Positions 1-11,813 of a stretch of 64,000 nt of DNA are shown piece by piece. Origin of the DNA: Calliopum simillimum (lineage: Eukaryota; Arthropoda; Insecta; Diptera; Lauxaniidae); NCBI GenBank assembly GCA_951812925.1, contig OX638368.1:152878492-152942491 (forward strand), read 5' to 3'. Both the position numbers and the translations under genes were made by a program. Numbering within the stretch: the first letter of the stretch is position 1; each line of letters starts with the position of its first letter. The notes beneath the pieces are model-generated. The model was not told where the DNA came from. It did not search any database and saw nothing but the letters and a program-made list of their open reading frames with translations.

Positions 1-940
<940 letters not shown>

Positions 941-1700
941 AAAGTTTGTGTTAACGTGTCATCGAAGTTAATAATAATAACAACAAACAACTCCACCATC
1001 TTTATTGTTTTTAAAAAACATCCAAGAATAATTAATAAAAACACTTTTATTTAAGTTTAAAACGAGAATAAAAAATTACAACAAAAATCCAATGATGAAA
1101 GTTTTAAAATTTATGTATAAAGAAGAAAGCAACAGCATTAGAATTTGAAACCGAAATACCGAAATGATGTATGTCAGCATTTTTTGTGAGGATAAACCGA
1201 TAAGGAATATTGTAATTCGATTTCGCAAAAATTGTCAGCAATTTATCGAAAAGTGAAAAACGGATTGAATTAAAATCTTAAATAAAATATAGACAAAAAA
1301 ATTGAAAACCAAAAAACATTTTAAAGCGTTTAATTAATTGTTCTTCTCACTACGTTTTAGTTAAGTTGTCTTATTTTTTATTGAAAATAAAAACTTGTAA
1401 GCTTTCATTTGTTTCTGAACATGTTAAAACTTTGCGCGCGCTCATCATCATCTGAACTGCAAATTTTTACTGCATCAACATCGCAGCTGCATATTGAGGT
1501 ACAAATGGAGTTGTCCATTTAGAAGAATAAAATCTGCTTACGGATTTGCACTATTTATATATTTTGTTTCCTTTTAAATTGATTTTTACCGTAAAATTAT
1601 AAATTTATTAAATAACAAATGCTAGCCGTTTAAATAATCTAATTTGTATTTATCAGTCGAATGCAATTATAAAAGTGTTGAAAGTCAAATAAAAACAGTA
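941..1700 (+). promoter_or_regulatory. ATPsynC 3' UTR with several candidate poly(A) signals
   Basis: The AT-rich sequence after the stop carries AATAAA at about 1034-1039, 1067-1072, 1281-1286 and 1688-1693. The real cleavage site cannot be chosen from sequence alone. Alternative 3' ends are plausible. Confidence 0.5.
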
Positions 1701-2933
1701 TGGGATTCATGAAAACTGTGTTGCTGTTTATTTCCGAGGTGCAGATATTGGGATCAGCTATTTCGTTGTGGGGTTTTCCTTTTTTGGAAAGTATCCGAAT
1801 TCACCTGTTTTTTGCGTTCTTTAGGCTGGGTCGATGAAAAACCGCCCACTATTTGATAGCTTACCTAATAGTATTGCAACTCAAGCTGAAAAAGTCGTCA
1901 AATCAAGGAGTTAGCGGCAACAAAAACTAACTCTTTCAAACAAATATCAATTGAAAGCACAACATAAGAGAAGACTACTGGCAAAATTTACTGTGGCGGA
2001 GTATGCCTAAATGCATGGTCAAAGGTAGCGAAAATCAGGGGTTGAATCGACTCATCAGAATACGTACTACTCGTGACGTAAAATCATGTATTTAGTAATG
2101 TAACAAGTGAAACACATTATTTTATGTTACGAGTTCTGTGTTCATGGATTCGTCGATTCGACCCGTTTTTTTTTAAAATTACTCACTAACGGTTACTTTC
2201 ACAGAGAAATTTCCGAGAACAGTTTTATAGTTGAAGAATTTTCCTATGAAACGAAATAAAAGCTATTTTCATTCGAGTTATAGTTAAGGAGATATCAATG
2301 CATATTTCGGTATCAGTTCCAGAGCTTTTAGTTGAAAGCATACGGATTACGGAACAGACCTAATAGTGAATATATACCGCTTTGGATAAATTACTTAAAA
2401 TAATAAGACTATAATCTTTATAATTTTCTTAAATTCGCCGAGTCGCCCGCATAATAATGGTTATGGCAAGTTGTCAAAATAAAAAAAATGGAACCCTGAT
2501 CTTGCCTTGCTATCTGTCAAAAGACTAAAAGAATTTTCGACATTTTCGTAGTTTAAACATTATAAGAAGAAGCAACATTTGTTATCGCTGCAACCAGGGA
2601 AATTCAACCACGGTATGTACCAATTCGCCACACCAAGACTACCAATTCAGAATTTGGAGCTAAAATGTCAATCTTGAAGTTTTAAATATCTATAATCAAG
2701 GCTATCAAGTCACAAATTCAGAAATTGGCAACAGGAAAATGGACAAATCTTTTAACCCTCTATCTAAGCCACTGAATGGTAGTATGAGCAAAAAAAGCGC
2801 TAACCCACCATATGAGCATATCGTTAGCTTAATATGGAACAGGCGTATCTCATATTTTTACGAAATTGACTTTTTTGCATATTCTGGTTGGCCACTCTCT
2901 AATACACCTCCCTACAAAAATTTTGCATGATAA
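1701..2933. other. Intergenic DNA, mostly unassigned; one old repeat terminus
   Basis: I see no gene here. The 20 bases at 2341-2360 (TACGGATTACGGAACAGACC) resemble the terminus of the MITE-like element at 41183-41555, so an old fragment of that family probably ends here. The rest is AT-rich and unassigned. Confidence 0.4.
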
Positions 2934-3246
2934 TCAGGCCTATCATTGAATCCATCGTAGATACGAGTTTCGTGTGATCTACGAAAATGCTATTATTGAT
3001 TTCAACAAATTACGAACGTAACTTCGAAATTCATGAAGTTTGAAGTATTTCTTAAATAAAATTATGATATTTCTTCGATAGTCAAATCTAGTCGTCGAAA
3101 ATTAAAAAAAAATTTGAGTTTCGGATGGAGTAAGTGATCCCAATCAACGAATTTTGAATTCACGTCGTAGCAATTCGAATTCAATGATATCACTTTCGTA
3201 GATCTCACGAAATTCGTATCTACGATGGATTCAATGATAGGCCTGA
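2934..3246. mobile_element. MITE-like element with about 60-bp terminal inverted repeats
   Basis: The left end TCAGGCCTATCATTGA (2934-2949) is repeated exactly inverted at 3231-3246. Pairing continues inwards through ATCCATCGTAGATACGA and on to about 2992 and 3187 with few mismatches. The element is 313 bp and has no convincing coding capacity. Target-site duplication is unclear: the flanks GATAA and ATATC do not match. I cannot assign a superfamily. Confidence 0.7.
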
Positions 3247-3351
3247 ATATCAAAAATAGTCAAGTTATAGTCAATTTTAAAAAAGCCCTAACATATAACA
3301 AAAATTTCTTGAAAGAAAAAAGCCCTAACTCACAATATGTAGCGTCTAAAT

Positions 3352-3850
3352 AGTGTTAAAATCACTCAGAAACTATTCTGTTAATTAAGCTGAAAACTTG
3401 GCAGTGAGTGTATCTCAAATATGAGAAGCTTTTTATGCTATACACGAAGGTTCCCGCAGGTCATCCGAAGGTTTTCTGGTCAGAACGAAGAACATCTGGG
3501 TATACTAGAGGAAGAACATCTATGGTAGACTATCAATGAACCTTATTTGATAGTTTTCTAAGATACCCGAAGGTTCTCAAAGGCCACCCGAAGGCTTGAT
3601 AGTCAAAACGAAGAATAATTCGGTATACTAGAGGGAAAATATTATTGACGGACTATCAAAAAGGTTTAACTGGTAGTTTTTTGGGACATCCGAAGGTTCC
3701 AGAAGTTCACCCGAAGGCTTCCAAATCAAAACAACGAAGGAAAGCATCCATGGCGGACTATCAAAAAGCCTTAATTGATAGTTTTCTAAGGCATCCGAAG
3801 GTTCCCGAAAGTCACCCGAATGCTTCATAGTCTATACGAAGAATACCAAG
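3352..3850. repeat. Dispersed repeat with an internal tandem array of about 125-bp units
   Basis: Roughly three to four diverged units recur between 3445 and 3850. Each contains a CGAAGGTTCYCGAAGGYCACCCGAAGG-like core, a TATACTAGAGG segment and a GACTATCAA segment. The leading flank (ATCACTCAGAAACTATTC, then a segment ending GTGTATCTCA) and the unit both recur in reverse complement at 35340-35640. This is therefore a dispersed element carrying tandem repeats rather than a local satellite. Open frames over it on both strands (3628-3830) are fortuitous. Confidence 0.65.
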
Positions 3851-4373
3851 ATATACTGATGGGAAAATATTAATAGCATCTATGAGTTTAGTTGCTGTGG
3901 GTACTTCATTATCCTTAACTTTACTTGATGTACACTTTAATGTTTTAAATTGTTGTTAGCTGCTGATTGTCACCACTTTTATGATAATCTTCCATACAAA
4001 GCATAAACATTTTCGTTCAAATTTTTGTCCAATCCAATTAACTTTCTTTGTAAAGGTTTTCTTTTTCATTTTATATTGAATAACTTTAATTTTATTCATA
4101 ATTTTTGATTTATTGTAAAAAGCCCAATCTCACTTTTTTTAAAAAAAATTTAAAATGAAAAGACCTAACACACAAAACTACCCAAAAAACAAAGAAAATA
4201 AAAAATAAAATCCTAGAATGAAAATTGTTGATAATTTTTGTTGTAAATTGCATTTAAAGTTTTTTTAAATGTTTGGCGTATCAAATTTTATTCAGTTTTT
4301 TCCTTCTACTGTAAAGTATTGAAAATGTGAGTCACGCCTTTTTCATATTAAGTTAACGATATGAGTTTCATAG
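3851..4373. other. Intergenic, no feature recognised
   Basis: AT-rich sequence with many T and A runs. I see no gene, repeat pair or splice-supported exon. Confidence 0.4.
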
Positions 4374-4461
4374 TGCGAACTCACACGACGGGCACGGGCA
4401 CGTAGGACACGTCAAATTTCTAGGCAAGCGGAGGGGCGTGCCCGTCGTGTGAGTTCGCACA
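4374..4461. repeat. GC-rich hairpin with 24-bp arms
   Basis: TGCGAACTCACACGACGGGC followed by ACG (from 4374) pairs perfectly with its inverted copy ending at 4461. About 40 bases lie between the arms. This is much more GC-rich than its surroundings and sits about 460 bp upstream of the TrpRS start codon. It could be a very small MITE or a cruciform-forming regulatory element. Confidence 0.7.
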
Positions 4462-4924
4462 TACTTCAAAAATTTTTTTTCGCGTTCAGTTCTAAAACTG
4501 CCTCTAGACGGGCTGTCTTGTAAGTCAAACCATAAGCTTACAACTCTTTCTGTGAAACTTGAACTTTTTTTATAAAATAACACTCATTGCAACACACTGA
4601 TATTTGTTTTGTAAAGCTACGGAGTCTTAAAAAATCTTAGAAAGTATTTCTGACATGTATTCCGAAAGACTTTCTGCTGTCTTAGCCGGAATAGCCCTCT
4701 AAATCTAAAATAAATCTGAAAGAGCGTAAAAAACTGGTTAGCCCTGCGGACATCTGCCCTCCGTCTGAGTGCGGCCAAACAAATTTGACATTTTTGCAGA
4801 ATTCGTCACTTTGCAATTATTTTTTTATTTTTTTTTATCCGAAATTGCACAAGATAGAAAGTGGTATCGTGGTATCGTGCAGCATTTTAAAGGCATTTGA
4901 TTGATTGCATTTAATTAAGTTAAA

Positions 4925-7711
4925 ATGGCAGATGTTCAAACAGAAGTTGCAGAAGGGGTGGACGCACTCACGTTGAATGGGAAAACGCCTGAAGAGATTG
5001 TGACTGCAATTGAAGCCACTCAAGTGGAGCAGGAAGATGATAGTGATGTAGTAGATCCTTGGAATGTAACAAGCACTAATGATGCTGGCATCGATTATGA
5101 TAAACTTATAAGTCAGTTAATTCAAATTACATTATTTTCGTTATTAATAAAGTGCAATTTTATTTATAGAACGTTTCGGGTCATCGAAAATTGATGACGA
5201 ACTCATAGCGCGTATTGAAAAGATAACAGGAAAGCCAGCACATCATTTTATACGAAGAGGAATTTTCTTCTCACATCGGGATCTGCATACAATTCTCAAT
5301 TTAAAGGAGCAAGGCAAACCATTTTATTTATATACTGGCCGTGGGCCTAGTTCCGAGTCTCTACATTTGGGTCACTTGATACCATTTATTTTGACAAAGT
5401 GAGTAAATTGTATACGTGAAATGAATACATCCATTATGCACGGTTATTGGGCGTCAGCAAAGTTTTCCGATAAACATCTTATTCCAGTGATTGTTTTCAC
5501 TGATTGAAGACCGTTAACTTTCCTGCTACGCTGAGGGTTTCGTAATTGTCCCACTATTTCGACATTTGATGAGCAATTAGACACTGAGAATACCCCTAGG
5601 CAAATAAATTTTCATTTCGGCAACTTTTTGATCTATTTGTAATATTTGGTATTTAATGGGAGCCTACATTTGAATTGGACAATTTTTCTGAAATTGTTGC
5701 CTTAAACATTACGTAAAACATGGAAAGCTTGATTTCTGTCGCATCATATTGTGCTTGGAGTTTTTTTTCATGTACCAATTTTATATTACAAAATTTAAAG
5801 TTTTATTTTTTAAACATTTCTTTTAAGATGGCTGCAAGAAGCATTTGATGTTCCTTTGGTTATTCAATTAACTGACGATGAAAAGACTTTATGGAAAAAC
5901 TTAAAAGTAGAAGCTGCAATTAAATTGGCTAGAGAAAATGCCAAAGACATTATCGCTATGGGATTTGATATTGAAAAAACATTTATATTCAATAATCTGG
6001 ATTACGTAGGGTAAGTTTATACATTTCGCTTTGAAAACATTGGGATTATCTTTTATTAGCAACTTATGCAAAAATGCATTACGAAAATCTTGTTGGCCGT
6101 TTCCGAAAATAATAATTGACATGTCAATTCGTTAAATCGATTTTTCGCTAAACCGAGTACTATAAGGTACTGTAAACAAGCGACCTATTCACTTAATTAG
6201 AGTGGCTAAAATGAGTGGATGTAAAATTTTTCAAGATTATTTTATTTAATAACTTTGAATAAACGAGGTAAATAGTTGATTAAGTTAACAAATGCACAAT
6301 AAATCAAATTTGTTGTCCCAATGTAACCGGATTGCAGATGTCTGAACTCTGTTGCTGTGGAATTCAGCGATCATATATGTCAATCATTTGGTTACTGCTA
6401 TCGCCAAAGGATCTAGGCATTACGTTTGCCAACAATTAAACGAAGCATTGTTCTCAGGCATCAGTCTGTAACTTAGAACGATATTGAATCGATTTCCCCG
6501 GTAATTGGCCATGTCCCAAGTGATATACAGGTTCGTCATCCACGGCATTCAAATCTGAGGCATACATAAATAGAGATCTGAACAGTGTTACTAAATTAGT
6601 AAACTAAAACAAAACTAAAAAGATGAACAGCAAAATTCAAGCATTTCGAAGAATTGGAGAAAAATAAAGATTGGATGTTTAATTGACTATTGGCATCAAC
6701 GGTTAATTTTGTTAAATGAGCTTGCCAAAAAAGTGCATTTATCAAATTTTGATAGTTCTAATAAAATTGAATAAAGTTGTTGCAGAGCTATAGCACAATC
6801 ACATACACCAATTCTTAATTTTCTGCAGGGAAAGAGGGTTCTAAAATAATTAAAGGCTTAGTCAACGATCAAGCAATGTTAAACATTTTGCAAATTAAAT
6901 ACATTTTATTTACATTATATTTTATGCAAAAACTATTTTTTTTTTCTTTACATTACAGCAAGTGCTCCGCAATGTATCAAAACATTATACGCATTCAAAC
7001 ATGTGTTACCTTCAATCAGGTCAAAGGTATATTCGGTTTCGGTGACTCTGATATCATTGGTAAAATTGGTTTTCCCGCCGCACAAGCAGCGCCAGCCTTA
7101 TCAAGTACTTTCCCATTCATTTTTGGTAATAAAAAGGTACATTGTCTTATACCATGTGCTATCGATCAGGATCCTTATTTCCGAATGACACGTGATGTTG
7201 CGCCAAGACTAGGCTTTCCTAAATGTGCACTTATCCACTCAAGCTTTTTGCCTGCACTACAAGGATCAAAAACAAAAATGTCTGCAAGTGAACAGAACTC
7301 ATCAGTTTATCTAACTGACACACCAAAACAAGTTAAAAATAAAATTAATAAATATGCCTTTTCTGGTGGACGTACTACGGTAGAAGAGCATCGTGAACTA
7401 GGTGGCATTCCAGAAATTGATGTCGCTTATCAATTGTTAAAATTTTTCCTAGAGGATGATGTTAAATTAGAAGAAGTACGTCTGGCGTATAGCAAAGGTG
7501 AAATGCTGACGGGTGAAATTAAAAAGTTGGCTATCGAGGTAAAGAGTTGTTGACTTCACTTGATACATAAATTTTAACTTTAATATTTTTTTATTTTCAT
7601 TTCAAGGTTATAACTCCAATTGTCGAGCAACATCAAGCGGCTCGTAAGTTAATCTCCGATGAAGTTCTTGATAAATATATGGAAATTCGTCCGTTAAAGT
7701 TTGCTAGCTAA
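4925..7711 (+). CDS. TrpRS: Cytoplasmic tryptophan--tRNA ligase (complete, five coding exons)
   Basis: A class I aminoacyl-tRNA synthetase that charges tRNA-Trp for cytosolic translation. Coding exons are 4925-5111, 5170-5398, 5828-6010, 6959-7538 and 7607-7711. All have GT-AG borders and join in frame to give 427 residues. The HIGH-class signature reads HLGH at about residues 128-131, inside [18 protein letters not shown]. The KMSKS loop reads KMSAS at about 306-310, the form usual in eukaryotic Trp[23 protein letters not shown] and AFSGGR are further family blocks. The protein lacks a WHEP domain, beginning instead with a short acidic N-terminal arm as fly enzymes do. ATG 4925 has a good context (TTAAAATGGC). 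Intron 1 is only 58 bp. It is a single-copy housekeeping gene with no visible lesion. Confidence 0.97.
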
Positions 7712-7900
7712 AACTGAAGTTTAAGTGAAATTGATATTAAAAAAGAAAATTAAAAACAAAAAACTTTCTTTCGTAGTAATTTATTTGTAGTAACTAATGT
7801 AATTGCTGATGTATTACTAAATACTATTAATTTAAAATATTTATAAGAATGAAATAATGCTTGGCTTTTGAATACACAAATAAAATTTCTATTGATTAAA
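7712..7900 (+). promoter_or_regulatory. TrpRS 3' UTR and poly(A) signal
   Basis: The AATAAA at 7879-7884 lies about 170 bases after the TAA and is followed by a T-rich stretch. It is the best candidate for the cleavage signal. Confidence 0.6.
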
Positions 7901-8524
7901 TGAGCAATTTCTGTGCAAAAATGTGTTTTAATTCAAAAAATAATATGCAAATATCATACATGTTGTAATTCATGGCAACATATCAAAAAAATATAAAATT
8001 CTACATCACTAATCGAAAGAAAAAAATCGTTTCTACCGTTCCATTTCCCACATCGCACTATTAAAGTAAAGTTGCAATTGCCCACCCATTAGGTACCTCT
8101 TGAAAATTTCAAAAAATCTCTGCTATTTTCTGATGTGTTAGCGAGCTTTTTCGGTAACATTGTTGTTGTTGTTCCCAAAGCAAAAGGCGTGGCAGGTACA
8201 GAAAAATATATACATTCTTAATCCGTAAGGCTATGCTTACGCGAAAATACCTTGTTCTAAGAGAGTGCTTTAGAGAACGGATTGTTTTAAATCTTCGTTG
8301 TAATACTTTCTATAAGATGTTTCTTAGTTTGTTTGTTGTGGAAATACTTATATCAAGATTATGCTGATATTTTTAAAGTTAGAACTAAAAAAATCTTAAT
8401 TGAAAATGGTCGCAAACCTTGACATTAAAAAAACTCTCCAATATTGCATTATTGCTTTATACATACATATTATATTATGTGCGAAAGTGTGGTTAACTGT
8501 GAAGCCATGTACCGAATAGAGCCT

Positions 8525-9362
8525 TATCATGAATAAAAATTCAGTTCAGGAAAAATACTCGAAAATGTTTATTCATGATAGTTTAAGATAAATGACTTAT
8601 TCTGTTTTTGAGGGCTTAGTAGCACCACCAATTTTTGCAGTCTGCATTACAAATGGCTTCAGAGATATGATGAAATGGCGTTTGGGGGACTTACCACCGC
8701 CCACTTTCCTGAGAAATTATAGTGTTAGTTACATAAGAACCAAATCTCATCTATCTGTGGTAAAAAAAGCTCCGAGTTAGCAAGATTCGTTTTTGGGGAG
8801 GCGCGGCATAATTTACATTGGTGCTCTGAATATAAGTGGCAAATTTTTAGTTATCTGCCTCAAATAGTTTCTGAGGTATGTTGAATTAATTTTTTTGATA
8901 GCGTGGTACCGCCTATTTTTCTACATACTACCTAACATTTTCCGATACTTATGAACATACTGTGAAAAGTTTGTTAAAATCGGTCAGTTAGTTACAATGT
9001 ATAAATATCACGGTATTTAAACGAATAGACAATTCGCCTTTTCGATGTCGCGTTTAATTTTTTTAAAATTTTTTGTGTGACATTCCTTCGATTGACCCTG
9101 ATTAACCGAAACTCAAACAACGACCTGTCTTTCTTATTATTATACGTTCTTACAGTTAGTTCCCGAGTTCATAAGGAAAAAATACACACTTTTATAAAAC
9201 AAATCTAATTTTTATAATAGCGCAGGGAATTTTTTCTTTTGTATCTTTTTATAAAGATATTGGGGGTTATCGGGAATCAAGATTCCCGGGGAATTTTCTT
9301 AAACTGCAATAGAGAATGCACGGCAGTCTGAGAAAATTCCCCGGGAATATTTATTCATGATA
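8525..9362. mobile_element. Candidate non-autonomous element with TATCATGAATAAA ends
   Basis: TATCATGAATAAA at 8525-8537 is repeated inverted at 8568-8580 and again at 9350-9362. The outer pair would bound an 838-bp element and the inner pair makes a 56-bp stem-loop. A second strong hairpin lies at about 9283-9350 (ATTCCCGGGGAATTTTCT and its inverse). Coding capacity is absent. The true ends are uncertain because the motif occurs three times. Confidence 0.45.
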
Positions 9363-10700
9363 ACTCCAATTATTTAAAAACTGTCAAGTTTTCCAAAATA
9401 CCAGTTTTTGAAGGATATCTCCGAAACAGTGGGTCCTACGATGAGAAGTAACAATACCTATTTTGTGGAGAATTACAAGGTCTACAGAAAATAAGCAATA
9501 TTTATACATATAAAAATAACTTTTTCAGAATATCTTCTAAACGGTGATTTATGTGTACACATACTGCTGAATTTTTGTAGATGTTATGATTCCCCACGAA
9601 ACAGGTCCTATTACAATCAATAGTTCTACTCGGTTCGGAGCCACTTAATCTTCAAAACCATTTTTTTTTCGAAACTTTGCGGTTTTTGAAACGTATCTTC
9701 AAAGCCATGACTCGGTCGAAAAAATCAAAGAGTACAGTTTTTAGAGAATAGAATTTTCTATAAACAAGTCAATTCTTTTAACTTAAAAAGTGAAACATAT
9801 CAGAACATATGTGTAGCATTTACTCATCACAAATTTTCAACACTTTAAATTGACCTATCTCCAAAACTACAAGCTGTCCGAAAACGGCCTTAGCACCGTT
9901 TTATAGGAAATTTCTTGAGTTACAAATTCTGTAGAAGTAAGCATTAATGAGATATTTGCAAAATACTGATTTTTGCTACCTTTGGGCCAGAATAACTTTT
10001 TATGTGGACATGACTCTGCAATGGACGTCTCACACTTTATTTATCATGCATAAATAAACCAAATTGCAATGAAAAAAAAAAAAAAAACATTTTTGTAATT
10101 TGATATAAATTTAAGTGGAATCAGCGCTTCCATATAAAGGGAAAATGGTAAGCTTTAGAATAAATCCTTCGACTACGCTACAATTTCGTATGAGAGATAG
10201 CGGTGTCACAGGGCGGATTTTGTTGTTTATATTGTATTTACACGCTTTCATTGTTTTAGTTTTCGCGAAGATGATCAGCTGCGATTTCGGGTTTCTTTTC
10301 ACATTTTCATCACACCTATCGACTTTTCAAGACAACCGTTATTACTAGTTATGGCCATCGTTTCATACAAACCCATCCTCTATGCGACAGTTATAAAAGT
10401 TAAAAAATGTATTATGCTTTCAAAGAAGCGCTTTTCTTTGAGGTTGTAGAAGCACTTTGGTTTGTGATAAACGATCCAACTAAGTTGTTATTGCTTTTTG
10501 GCACAAATGTGGTTAGATATCTTCTCTTCTTATGCGAGATAAAATTGTATGTACTGATGTACCTATGTACTTATGTATGTTTGGAACGGGCAAAACTTTT
10601 TCTCGAAAACGGCTGCAGCGATTTAAATCAAACTTCGGATAATGTTAGATATTAGCATACAATGAAAAATGAGCTAGCTAGCCTTGAACTATGTAAATGC
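9363..10700. other. Intergenic, diverged repeat sequence
   Basis: No gene is visible. Phrases such as TGTGGAGAATTACAAGG and TTTCRAAACCATATCTC-like tracts recur elsewhere in the window (for example near 41275), which points to old interspersed repeats. An A14-16 run lies at about 10073. Confidence 0.4.
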
Positions 10701-11110
10701 TCACCAGGGGGCTTGGCATCACATAAAATTATAAATTTGATATGGTCATAACTCGCAAACCATACAAGGTATTGGAATGAAATTTGGTGAGTGGTTACGG
10801 CTTAATAATACCTTGTAACAGACAAAAAGTGGGCTGGATCGAAGAAGTGCCACGCCCACTTTTTAGCCCTTGAAAATTTTGATTCAATATTACTCGAAAC
10901 CGAAAATTTAGGAGATGTTACCTCTGCAAACAAGTATTAATATGTGATATGCTGTTATATTGGGAAAACTCGTTGAAGGGCGTGGCACCGCCCACAAAAA
11001 TATAATACGTTATAAAAAGAAAACTAATAAAGTAATCATTCTAAAATTAACTGTGGGGAGCCTACTTGCTATAACGCATCACTGATCTGAAAGTGGGCAA
11101 AATATCACCG
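10700..11110. repeat. Dispersed repeat family, copy 1
   Basis: This stretch matches 11505-11813 plus 14234-14290 over most of its length. Shared landmarks include ACAAGGTATT, AATACCTTGTAACA, TTGATTCAATATTACTCG, TGTTACCTCTGCAAACAAG and TATTGGGAAAACTCGTTGAA. It carries the palindromic motif GGGCGTGGCACCGCCC (10978-10993). No protein is encoded. The family is unidentified. Confidence 0.65.
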
Positions 11111-11504
11111 TTGCGCGAGTTACATATAATCCAGCATATTTCTTTTAAAATGCTGAATCATTAAATAATACTTACATATATTTGTATTTGAATATTATAC
11201 ATATCTATTTGTTTATGCTATGAAGTATAAAGAGAATCTCTTGTTACTTTGCGATAAACAACTGGTAATTTCAAAATGCTTTGCACGATTTCATCATCCA
11301 AACTATTTTGAAAGATCAGCAAAAAAGATTTGCTTTATGCTTTGAAATTAAGTTGAAAATAAAAGAGAGTCAGTCTAGTCCTGACTGTAGAATCATAAAG
11401 AATATAACTGGAAATAAAACTAAATTTTATAATAAATTATGTATCAACATTTTTTTATTTCGGGGCCATAAATATCTGAATTAAGTTAATTCGCGTGGAA
11501 CCTC

Positions 11505-11813
11505 CCATACAAGCAAAATACGTTAAATGCTATTTCTCGCAAATGTTACAAGGTATTTTAATGAAATTTGGTATGTAGGTACTGCTAAATAATACCTTGT
11601 AACAAACGAAAAGTAAACGGGATCGAATAAGTGCCATGGCCACTTTTAAACCCTTGAAAAATTTGATTCAATATTACTCGAAAACGACTCCGACAATTTT
11701 GATGAAAACTTAGGAGCTGTTACCTCTGCAAACAAGTATTAACATGTGATATGCTTTTATATTGGGAAAACTCGTTGAAGGGCGTCCACCGTCCACAAAA
11801 ATTTAATGCGCTA
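11505..11813. repeat. Dispersed repeat family, copy 2, left part (split by a 2.4 kb insertion)
   Basis: This aligns with copy 1 until the sequence TAATGCGCTA. There the copy stops, and it resumes with TGAAAAGAAACT at 14236. The break coincides exactly with the ends of the element at 11814-14233, so this copy predates that insertion. Confidence 0.65.

Noticed and set aside
3628..3830. Frames on both strands with repeated peptide units
   Set aside because: They arise from the tandem DNA repeat, whose unit happens to lack stops; both strands being open is diagnostic.
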